Under the pieces are notes generated by a model. The model was not told where the DNA came from. It did not search any database and saw only the letters and a list, made by a program, of their open reading frames with translations. The position numbers and the translations under genes are program-made. This document shows, piece by piece, positions 1 to 5,078 of a DNA stretch of 5,078 nucleotides. The DNA is from Thiotrichales bacterium (GTDB lineage Bacteria; Pseudomonadota; Gammaproteobacteria; Thiomicrospirales; Thiomicrospiraceae): contig JALVTA010000178.1 in NCBI GenBank assembly GCA_027036095.1, forward strand, positions 1 through 5,078. The letters run 5' to 3'. Position 1 is the first letter of the stretch; each line of letters starts with the position of its first letter.

Positions 1-60
1 ATCATACTGAGCCAGAAAGGCCTGCAATTCGTCCTGGGTGATAGTGGTATAAACCGACAT
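1..60 (-). CDS. thrB: Homoserine kinase ThrB, N-terminal fragment (partial)
   Basis: The minus strand reads ATG at 60-58 and stays open to the window edge, giving 20 residues that begin MSVYTTITQDELQAFLAQYD. This resembles the start of the Pseudomonas-type ThrB homoserine kinase (MSVFTPL...LEAFLAPYDLG). That family phosphorylates L-homoserine with ATP in cytoplasmic threonine biosynthesis. No catalytic motif lies inside the window, so the call rests on the N-terminal match and on the known closeness of thrB and polA in Pseudomonas. The other nearby ATG (73-71) is out of frame. There is no strong Shine-Dalgarno before the ATG. The gene follows the diguanylate cyclase gene on the same strand after 49 bp, so read-through is possible, although a promoter candidate lies in the gap. 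Confidence 0.72.
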   Translation of the reverse strand, partial: MSVYTTITQDELQAFLAQYD

Positions 61-109
61 GCCAGCGCGCCATGATTGAATGGCCGAATTTTACCAGAGT
101 CTGGCGCAC
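61..109 (-). promoter_or_regulatory. Short gap before thrB with a candidate -10 and small inverted repeats
   Basis: Read on the minus strand, this 49-bp gap contains TAAAAT (93-88), a 5/6 match to the sigma70 -10 hexamer, which would give a leader of about 20 nt before the thrB ATG. No convincing -35 is visible. An 11-bp perfect palindrome (CCAGAGTCTGG on plus, 94-104) abuts the -10 on its upstream side. A second inverted repeat, GCCAT-N6-ATGGC (69-84), lies just upstream of the thrB start. No U-tract terminator for the upstream gene is seen. The promoter call is inference from one hexamer and may be chance. Confidence 0.28.
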
Positions 110-1354
110 TCAGTGGGCCACCTCGGTGCGATTGCGCCCACCCCGCTTGGCGGCATAGAGCGCCTGGTCCGCCCGTCTGATCAGGGTGTCCAGGGTGTCC
201 TCCTTCTTCAGCTCCGCCACACCCAGGGAGAGGGTCACCCGCAGCGGCTCCGGCTGATCCTCCAGCACCAGTGGCGTATCTTCTACCACATTGCGAATCT
301 TCTCCGCTGCGCGCACGGCGTTTTCCAGATGGGTGTCTGGCAACACAATGACAAACTCCTCGCCCCCGTAACGGCAGGGAATATCCGCGCTGCGAATATT
401 GTTCTGCAACAGCTTGGCCACATGCTTGAGCACCAGATCGCCTACATCATGGCCCCAAGTGTCGTTGAACTGCTTGAAATGGTCCACGTCCAGGATGATC
501 AGGCTCAACGGTTTCTCATAGCGGTGTGCCTCGGCGATCATCAGCGGCAGCATTTCATAGAGGAAGTTGCGGTTATACAGACCGGTGAGCGGATCGGTAA
601 TGGCCAGTCGCTCAATGCGCTGGGCCGCATCCAGCATGTCCAGCTGGTTATTAACCCGCACCAAAAATTCTTCCCGGCTGAAAGGCTTGTTAATGAAGTC
701 ATTGGCGCCCGCTTTCAGAAACAGCACCACCGTCTCCTGCTGCTCCATCGCAGAGATGGCGATCACGGGTAGACGCAACTTACTGTGGTGGCAACGCAGT
801 TGCTGTAGGGTCTGAATGCCGTCCAACTCGGGCATCTCGTAATCCAGCAAAAGCAGGTCGTATTTCTGCTCTTCCAACCGGTCCAGCGCCTGCTGGCCAT
901 TTTCCACCTCATCCACAGTGAGATTCATCAGATTAAGCATGCGGCGCATGTTTAGGCGCATGGTCTTGGAGTCATCCACCAGCAGCACCCGCTTGCCCAC
1001 ATTGTTAACCAGACGGTGGATCAGGCTGAACAGATATTCAAAGCTGTAGTCCTTGAGGATATAGTCGATGATATTGAGCTGATTGAAGCGGTGGCGGTTA
1101 TCCGCATCGGCATGGGCCGTGAGCACGATCACCCGCTCGCCCTTTTCAACCAGCAGTTCTACATGGTGTCCGTCGCTGTCGCGCAAGGTGAGATCGCTGA
1201 TAATCAGATCAAAGTGTTCTTGCGCCAATGCCGCCTGGGCCTGTGCCCAATCCTCTGCACCCACAAAACGCAATTGAGGAAACTGATTGCGCAATGCATT
1301 GAGCAAGGTGCGCAGGAAAAACTTAGAATCTTCAATCACCAGAACCTGTTGCAT
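110..1354 (-). CDS. PleD-type response regulator diguanylate cyclase (REC-REC-GGDEF)
   Basis: A 414-residue cytoplasmic protein predicted to make cyclic-di-GMP from two GTP when phosphorylated. REC1 (about 2-116) has acidic pair E8/D9, phospho-acceptor D54, T79 and K101. REC2 (about 121-240) has D127/D128, D171, S201 and K223-P224, so both receivers look phosphorylatable. The GGDEF domain (about 250-412) has DPLTGLYNR (254-262), metal ligand D289, guanine-binding N297 and D306, and the active signature GGEEF (330-334). The RxxD inhibitory site (R321, D324) sits at the standard distance before it, so product inhibition is expected. Order and motifs match Caulobacter PleD, but orthology is not shown and no symbol is given. 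No membrane segment or cognate kinase is visible. I chose ATG 1354: GGGGGA lies 4 nt upstream and the protein starts directly on the REC strand (MQQVLVIEDS). A TTG at 1366 would add four residues but overlaps that GGGGGA. Confidence 0.93.
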   Translation of the reverse strand: MQQVLVIEDSKFFLRTLLNALRNQFPQLRFVGAEDWAQAQAALAQEHFDLIISDLTLRDSDGHHVELLVEKGERVIVLTAHADADNRHRFNQLNIIDYILKDYSFEYLFSLIHRLVNNVGKRVLLVDDSKTMRLNMRRMLNLMNLTVDEVENGQQALDRLEEQKYDLLLLDYEMPELDGIQTLQQLRCHHSKLRLPVIAISAMEQQETVVLFLKAGANDFINKPFSREEFLVRVNNQLDMLDAAQRIERLAITDPLTGLYNRNFLYEMLPLMIAEAHRYEKPLSLIILDVDHFKQFNDTWGHDVGDLVLKHVAKLLQNNIRSADIPCRYGGEEFVIVLPDTHLENAVRAAEKIRNVVEDTPLVLEDQPEPLRVTLSLGVAELKKEDTLDTLIRRADQALYAAKRGGRNRTEVAH

Positions 1355-1392
1355 GCGATCCCCCAACTGATAACCGGATTATTTTAATAACT
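1355..1392. promoter_or_regulatory. 38-bp divergent intergenic region between the diguanylate cyclase gene and polA
   Basis: The two start codons face away from each other across only 38 bp. The polA-proximal half is AT-rich (1378-1390) and holds the only -10-like hexamers, for example TAAAAT on minus (1386-1381). I could not pair any of them with a good -35 at 16-18 bp on either strand. The promoters therefore either overlap here or lie inside the opposite coding region. The cyclase side carries GGGGGA (1364-1359) as a ribosome-binding candidate. The polA side has only GGA (1376-1378), 14 nt before the ATG, so no real Shine-Dalgarno is visible. That a divergent promoter region must lie here or nearby is inferred from gene orientation. 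Confidence 0.4.
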
Positions 1393-4152
1393 ATGGCTAA
1401 TACCCCCTCAAAAAAACCCGATCTTATTCTCGTCGACGGCTCCAGCTACCTGTTCCGTGCCTATCATGCCCTGCCGCCCCTGACTACCTCTGATGGCACG
1501 CCCACGGGCGCCATGTATGGGGTGATCAATATGGTGGGTAAATTGCTGGACACCTATCATCCGGATCATATCGCGGTGGTATTTGATGCCCGTGGCAAAA
1601 ACTTCCGCCACGATCTCTATGCGGACTACAAGGCCAACCGCCCGCCCATGCCGGACGACCTGGCCCAGCAGATCGAACCACTGCACGCCTTCATCCGCGC
1701 ACTGGGCATTCCCGTGGTGGTTATCGACGGCGTGGAAGCCGACGATGTCATCGGCACTCTGGCCACCCAGGCCGCCGCGGAAGGCAAACAGGTGCTGATC
1801 TCCACCGGCGACAAGGATATGGCCCAGCTGGTGAACGACCGCATCACCCTTATTGACACCATGAAGGACCAACTGCTCGACCGGGAAGGGGTGATTAAGA
1901 AATTCGGCGTGGCGCCGGAACAGATCGTGGACTACCTGGCACTGATGGGCGACAGCTCCGACAATATTCCCGGCGTGCCCAAGGTGGGGCCGAAAACAGC
2001 GGCCAAATGGCTGCAAAAATATGGCAACCTGGACAACCTCATTGCCCACGCCGACGAAATCAAGGGCAAGGTGGGCGACAACCTGCGCGCCCATCTGGAT
2101 CAGCTCAAGCTGGCGCGCGAACTGACCCGCATCCGCACCGACCTTGACCTGCCCATCCGCTGGCAGGATCTGACCAAACAGCCCGAAGACGATGACACCC
2201 TGCTGGAACTGATCCGCCGTTACGAATTTTCCAGCTGGCTCAACCGCAAACTGGCCGGCCACCCGCTTTTTGGCGGCTCCGCAGAGGAAAAAGCGGCCCC
2301 TGCCCACACCGATACCACCCAGAATGTGCCGGTGATTCTCGACGAAGCGACACTAAACCGCTGGGCGGAACGGCTGAGCCAGGCCGACCTGTTCGCCATT
2401 GACTGCGAAACCACGGCGCTGGATCCCATGCGGGCGCAGCTGGTGGGCATCAGTTTTGCCGTGGCCAATGGCGATGATGTGGACGCCGCCTACGTGCCCC
2501 TGGCCCACGACTACCCGGGCGCGCCGCAACAGCTGCCGCTGGAGACAGTGTTGGAAACCCTGCGCCCCCTGCTGGAAACGGCTCCCAAGGCGGGTCAGAA
2601 CCTCAAATACGACTGGCACGTGTTTAAAAACGCTGGCGTGATGCTCACCCCCATTACCCACGACACCATGCTGCAGTCCTACGTGCTCAACAGCACCGAG
2701 CGGCATGGATTGGATGAGCTGGCTCTGAAATACCTGGGCCACCGCACCACCCATTACACCGAGGTGGCCGGCAAGGGCCGCAAGCAGCTGAACTTCGCCC
2801 AGGTGCCCATCGAGCAGGCGGCCCCCTACGCGGCAGAAGACGCCGAACTGGTGCTGCGCCTGCACGCCGTGCTATGGCCAAAGCTGGCACAGGATGAAAA
2901 GCTGCGCCGCGTCTACGAAACGCTGGAAATACCCCTGGAGCCGGTGCTGGCGCGCATGGAACACACTGGCGTGCTGCTGGATGTAGCGCTGCTTAAGGCC
3001 TACTCCAAAGAGCTGGCAGAGCAACTCAAGGCGCTGGAAGTGCAGGCGTGGGAACAGGCCGGCGAAGCTTTCAACCTCAACTCCACCAAACAGCTGCAGA
3101 CCATCCTGTTTGACAAGCTGGGGCTGCCGGTGCTGAAAAAGACCCCCAAAGGCCAGCCCTCCACCGCCGAAAGCGTGCTGCAGGAACTGGCGGAGCAGGG
3201 GCATGAACTGCCCAAACTGATCCTGCAATACCGCAGCCTGGCCAAGCTCAAGTCCACCTACACCGACGCGCTGGTCAAACAGATCAACCCCGACACCGGG
3301 CGGGTTCACACCAGCTACCAGCAGGCGGTTACCGCCACCGGCCGGCTCTCCAGCACCGACCCGAACCTGCAGAATATCCCCGTGCGCACCCCCGAGGGGC
3401 GCCGCATCCGCCAGGCTTTCATCGCCCCCGACGGCTACCAGATTCTCGCCGCCGACTACTCCCAGATCGAACTGCGCATCATGGCCCATTTCAGCGGCGA
3501 TGAAAACTTGATCAAAGCCTTTGAGCACGGCCTGGACATTCACAAAGCCACCGCCGCCGAAATTTTCGGCGTGCCGCTGGATGCGGTCACACCCGACATG
3601 CGCCGCCACGCCAAGACGGTCAATTTCGGCCTCATCTACGGCATGAGTGCCTTTGGACTGGCACAGCAGCTGGAAATCGACCGCAAGCAGGCGCAGGCCT
3701 ATATCGACACCTATTTCGAACGCTATCCGGGGGTAAAGCGCTATATGGATGAAATCCGCGAAAAAGCCAAACAGCAGGGCTATGTGGAAACGCTCATGGG
3801 TCGACGCCTCTATCTGCCCGACATTCACAGCAAAAACCCGCAGGTGCGCCAGTATGCCGAACGGGCGGCCATCAACGCGCCGCTGCAGGGCACCGCGGCG
3901 GACATCATCAAAACCGCCATGATCCAGCTGGACGCCTGGCTGCGGCAGGATCTGCCCCCGGACGCTCTCTATGGCGAGACGCGCATGATCATGCAGGTGC
4001 ACGACGAGCTGGTGTTCGAAGTGCCCGCCGAGGTCACGCTTAATCATCCCATCGTCCAGACCATTAAACACACCATGGAAGCTGCCATGACCCTGCGGGT
4101 GCCGCTGGTAGCCGACGTGGGCATCGGTCCCAACTGGGAGGCTGCCCATTGA
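1393..4152 (+). CDS. polA: DNA polymerase I
   Basis: A 919-residue enzyme (E. coli PolI is 928) that fills gaps, removes Okazaki-fragment RNA primers and serves in excision repair. All three domains are intact. The 5'-nuclease (about 10-290) shows LVDGSSYLFRAYHALPPLT with D15, FDARGKNFR with D65, EADD (115-118), GDSSDNIPG (186-194) and a helix-hairpin-helix after it. The 3'-5' exonuclease keeps D337 and E339 (DCE), D407 (LKYD) and Y479/D483 (YAAED), so proofreading should work. The polymerase has motif A DYSQIELR (688-695), motif B R737, K741, F745, Y749, and motif C HDE with D871. It ends NWEAAH, like E. coli's NWDQAH. Six extra residues relative to E. coli precede motif C (around 855-862). 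ATG 1393 gives the usual family N-terminus but has a poor Shine-Dalgarno, which would suit low expression. The CDF gene follows after 56 bp. Confidence 0.98.
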   Translation: MANTPSKKPDLILVDGSSYLFRAYHALPPLTTSDGTPTGAMYGVINMVGKLLDTYHPDHIAVVFDARGKNFRHDLYADYKANRPPMPDDLAQQIEPLHAFIRALGIPVVVIDGVEADDVIGTLATQAAAEGKQVLISTGDKDMAQLVNDRITLIDTMKDQLLDREGVIKKFGVAPEQIVDYLALMGDSSDNIPGVPKVGPKTAAKWLQKYGNLDNLIAHADEIKGKVGDNLRAHLDQLKLARELTRIRTDLDLPIRWQDLTKQPEDDDTLLELIRRYEFSSWLNRKLAGHPLFGGSAEEKAAPAHTDTTQNVPVILDEATLNRWAERLSQADLFAIDCETTALDPMRAQLVGISFAVANGDDVDAAYVPLAHDYPGAPQQLPLETVLETLRPLLETAPKAGQNLKYDWHVFKNAGVMLTPITHDTMLQSYVLNSTERHGLDELALKYLGHRTTHYTEVAGKGRKQLNFAQVPIEQAAPYAAEDAELVLRLHAVLWPKLAQDEKLRRVYETLEIPLEPVLARMEHTGVLLDVALLKAYSKELAEQLKALEVQAWEQAGEAFNLNSTKQLQTILFDKLGLPVLKKTPKGQPSTAESVLQELAEQGHELPKLILQYRSLAKLKSTYTDALVKQINPDTGRVHTSYQQAVTATGRLSSTDPNLQNIPVRTPEGRRIRQAFIAPDGYQILAADYSQIELRIMAHFSGDENLIKAFEHGLDIHKATAAEIFGVPLDAVTPDMRRHAKTVNFGLIYGMSAFGLAQQLEIDRKQAQAYIDTYFERYPGVKRYMDEIREKAKQQGYVETLMGRRLYLPDIHSKNPQVRQYAERAAINAPLQGTAADIIKTAMIQLDAWLRQDLPPDALYGETRMIMQVHDELVFEVPAEVTLNHPIVQTIKHTMEAAMTLRVPLVADVGIGPNWEAAH

Positions 4153-4176
4153 TTTACAAACCCTGCTCTGTAAAAT
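4149..4176 (+). promoter_or_regulatory. Candidate sigma70 promoter for the CDF transporter gene
   Basis: TTGATT (4149-4154, 4/6 to TTGACA, overlapping the polA stop) and TAAAAT (4171-4176, 5/6 to TATAAT) are separated by 16 bp. Transcription would start near 4183, about 26 nt before the ATG. The -10 overlaps the left edge of the Fur-like palindrome, the classical arrangement for repression. An alternative -35, TTTACA (4153-4158), has no good -10 at the right distance except TGAAAA. The elements are seen directly; promoter activity is inference. Confidence 0.5.
4153..4174. repeat. Inverted repeat TTTACA-N10-TGTAAA
   Basis: A perfect 6-bp inverted repeat (arms 4153-4158 and 4169-4174) sits between the polA stop and the Fur-like box, across the spacer of the candidate promoter. 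The arm centres are 16 bp apart, about one and a half helical turns. It could be a second operator or chance. I do not recognise the regulator. It is not followed by a T-run, so it is not a terminator. Confidence 0.35.
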
Positions 4177-4192
4177 GAAAACAATTTTCATT
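4174..4192. promoter_or_regulatory. Fur-box-like operator upstream of the CDF gene
   Basis: The 19 bp AATGAAAACAATTTTCATT form a 9-1-9 inverted repeat centred on 4183 with eight of nine pairs matching. It resembles gammaproteobacterial Fur sites of the form AATGA-AA-N-ATT-TCATT. It covers the end of the candidate -10 and the predicted transcription start, so a bound repressor would block initiation. Zur boxes are usually described as GTTATA-rich, which fits less well. The palindrome is directly seen; its assignment to Fur is inference. Confidence 0.6.
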
Positions 4193-4195
4193 AGC

Positions 4196-4201
4196 AGGAG
4201 G
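4196..4201 (+). promoter_or_regulatory. Consensus Shine-Dalgarno of the CDF gene
   Basis: A perfect AGGAGG stands 7 nt before ATG 4209 and fixes that start. Translation should be strong once the message is made, in contrast to the poor site before polA. This supports independent expression of the gene. Confidence 0.85.
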
Positions 4202-4208
4202 ATAACCC

Positions 4209-4871
4209 ATGAGCGGCTGCGGGTGTCAGTGTGAACTCACCGTGCAGGATACCCAGCAGGCACGGGTGTTGTGGTGGCTGCTGGGCATCAATGCCACGAT
4301 GTTTGTGCTGGAGTTGGGCGTCGGCTGGTGGGCGCAATCCACCGCCTTGATCGCCGACTCGTTGGATATGTTGGCAGACGCAGTGGTGTATGGCATCGGT
4401 CTCTATGCCGTGGGGCGTGCCGCCACGGCCAAGGCACACGCCGCCAGGCTCTCCGGCTATTTCCAGCTGTTTCTTGGGCTGCTGGTGCTGGTAGAAGTGA
4501 TCCGCCGTGCCGTATTTGGCAGCGAGCCGGTTTCTGCGCTGATGATGGGCATGGGTGTGGTGGCGCTGATTGCCAATGTGATCTGTCTGCGGCTTATCTG
4601 GCAGCATCGCCACGGGGACGTAAACATGCGCGCCAGCTGGATCTTTTCCGCTAACGACGTCATTGCCAATGCAGGCGTCATCGTAGCCGGTGTGCTGGTG
4701 TGGTGGCTGGACAGCCGCTGGCCCGACCTGATCATTGGTCTTATCATCTCGTTGGTGGTGCTGAATGGTGCGCGACGCATCCTGCAGGACGCCCGACAGG
4801 AACTGAACGGCGCATGTGAAGAAAGCGCCTGCTCAGACCCAACCTGTTCAGGCGAAAAGGACCCCGCTTAG
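4209..4871 (+). CDS. Short CDF-family metal cation transporter, six helices, no C-terminal domain
   Basis: A 220-residue inner-membrane protein, probably a proton-coupled divalent metal exporter of the cation diffusion facilitator family. Six hydrophobic segments lie at about 20-42, 46-68, 81-103, 108-131, 144-166 and 171-187. Helix 2 has ADSLDMLAD with D53 and D57, matching the D45/D49 pair of E. coli FieF/YiiP. In helix 5 D150 is kept, but the usual histidine four residues before it is F146 (FSAND). The roughly 80-residue cytoplasmic domain of typical CDF proteins is absent. Instead there is a cysteine cluster at each end: C4, C6, C8, and C203, C208, C213. A histidine pair (H133, H135) lies between helices 4 and 5. 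Substrate is unknown: DxxxD suggests iron or zinc, and the Fur-like box upstream favours iron, but cobalt, cadmium or manganese remain possible. The start is set by AGGAGG. The stop overlaps that of the convergent purT. Confidence 0.87.
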   Translation: MSGCGCQCELTVQDTQQARVLWWLLGINATMFVLELGVGWWAQSTALIADSLDMLADAVVYGIGLYAVGRAATAKAHAARLSGYFQLFLGLLVLVEVIRRAVFGSEPVSALMMGMGVVALIANVICLRLIWQHRHGDVNMRASWIFSANDVIANAGVIVAGVLVWWLDSRWPDLIIGLIISLVVLNGARRILQDARQELNGACEESACSDPTCSGEKDPA

Positions 4872-5078
4872 GCGTCCGTAATACGCCCCACCCGTTCACG
4901 GGCCTTTTTCAAGGCCGCATCAGCCGTTTCCGCCTGCGTGAGCACCACCGCCAGCCGGCGCCCCGGATGGGACACCGGCTTGCCAAACACGCGCACAAAG
5001 CCATCCGCGCTGAACAGATCGTCCGGAATCTCCAGCACTGGCGCCGCGCTATGCCCGCTGGCTTTGTAGGCGGCAGAG
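4868..5078 (-). CDS. purT: Formate-dependent phosphoribosylglycinamide formyltransferase PurT, C-terminal fragment (partial)
   Basis: The minus strand is open from the window edge to TAA at 4870-4868, giving the last 69 residues of a protein. The segment FVRVFGKPVSHPGRRLAVVL followed by TQAETADAALKKARERVGRI fits the PurT C-terminus, where E. coli has [24 protein letters not shown] and then DAIERAKHAAGQV. PurT is an ATP-grasp enzyme that makes formyl-GAR from GAR, formate and ATP in purine synthesis. The ATP-binding core lies outside the window, so the related ATP-grasp enzyme PurK is not formally excluded, but the FGKP-RRL pattern favours PurT. The gene is convergent with the CDF gene, and the two coding regions share 4 bp. 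Confidence 0.8.
   Translation of the reverse strand, partial: SAAYKASGHSAAPVLEIPDDLFSADGFVRVFGKPVSHPGRRLAVVLTQAETADAALKKARERVGRITDA
4891..4909 (+). terminator. Weak candidate terminator for the polA/CDF side, inside the purT 3' end
   Basis: On plus, CCCG-TTCA-CGGG (4891-4902) is followed by CC and five Ts (4905-4909), about 20 bp past the CDF stop. A competing hairpin, GGCCTT-TTTC-AAGGCC (4901-4916), overlaps it and has no T-run after it. The first stem is only 4 bp, and the stretch also codes for PurT residues, so this may be coincidence. No other terminator is visible after the CDF gene. Confidence 0.25.

Noticed and set aside
80..772. Open frame of 230 codons on plus over the cyclase gene
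   Set aside because: It is antisense to the GGDEF domain and part of REC2, whose motifs are certain. The translated product has no recognisable features.
1355..1366. TTG start at 1366 for the cyclase gene
   Set aside because: It adds only four residues (MGDR), overlaps the GGGGGA ribosome-binding candidate, and ATG 1354 begins exactly at the usual receiver N-terminus.
1408..2307. Open frame of 299 codons on minus, antisense to the PolA 5'-nuclease domain
   Set aside because: Another shadow of polA with no domain motif, and no start signal that would outweigh the conserved sense gene.
2872..4191. Open frame of 439 codons on minus, antisense to the 3' half of polA
   Set aside because: It lies opposite an unambiguous polA. 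Its composition (rich in G, V, Q, F, H) is typical of a shadow frame made by GC-biased third positions, and it matches no family I recognise.
4153..4208. Small RNA gene downstream of polA, like Spot 42 in enterics
   Set aside because: The gap is only 56 bp, is filled by promoter-like and operator-like elements and the CDF ribosome-binding site, and has no terminator hairpin with a T-run.
4191..4613. Open frame of 140 codons on minus across the CDF start and its promoter
   Set aside because: It is histidine- and glutamine-rich low-complexity translation opposite conserved membrane helices, and it would run through the Shine-Dalgarno and the edge of the operator.
1..5078. CRISPR array, insertion sequence, tRNA or defence system
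   Set aside because: No spaced direct repeats, terminal inverted repeats, transposase or tRNA-like fold were seen. Nearly all bases are taken by five recognisable chromosomal genes.

Overview
This window looks like an ordinary chromosomal housekeeping segment of a gammaproteobacterium with fairly GC-rich coding DNA. The basis is a full-length 919-residue PolI-type DNA polymerase close to the E. coli protein, a homoserine kinase start of the Pseudomonas ThrB kind, and a PurT-like end. A thrB-near-polA arrangement is known from Pseudomonas and relatives, so an organism in or near Pseudomonadales or marine gammaproteobacteria is plausible. The genus cannot be fixed from the sequence.

Layout, left to right. 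Bases 1-60 (minus) hold the first 20 codons of a probable thrB. Bases 110-1354 (minus) encode a PleD-architecture response regulator (REC-REC-GGDEF) with every visible catalytic and feedback-site residue of an active diguanylate cyclase. Its stop lies 49 bp before thrB on the same strand. A 38-bp divergent gap (1355-1392) separates it from polA (1393-4152, plus). After a 56-bp gap, a compact six-helix cation diffusion facilitator (CDF) family protein is encoded at 4209-4871 (plus). Its stop codon overlaps that of a convergent gene, probably the 3' end of purT (4868-5078, minus, running off the window).

The genes do not form one pathway. ThrB serves threonine synthesis, PurT purine synthesis, PolA replication and repair, and the REC-REC-GGDEF protein cyclic-di-GMP signalling. 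The part most worth a second look is the polA-CDF gap. In 56 bp it holds a plausible sigma70 promoter, a 19-bp Fur-box-like palindrome over the -10/start region, another perfect inverted repeat, and a consensus Shine-Dalgarno. The CDF gene therefore probably has its own metal-responsive control rather than depending only on polA read-through. The CDF protein is unusual in lacking the cytoplasmic C-terminal domain, having cysteine-rich tails, and carrying an altered transport-site motif.

I found no mobile element, CRISPR array, tRNA or rRNA, and no clear sign of a wholly new multi-gene system.
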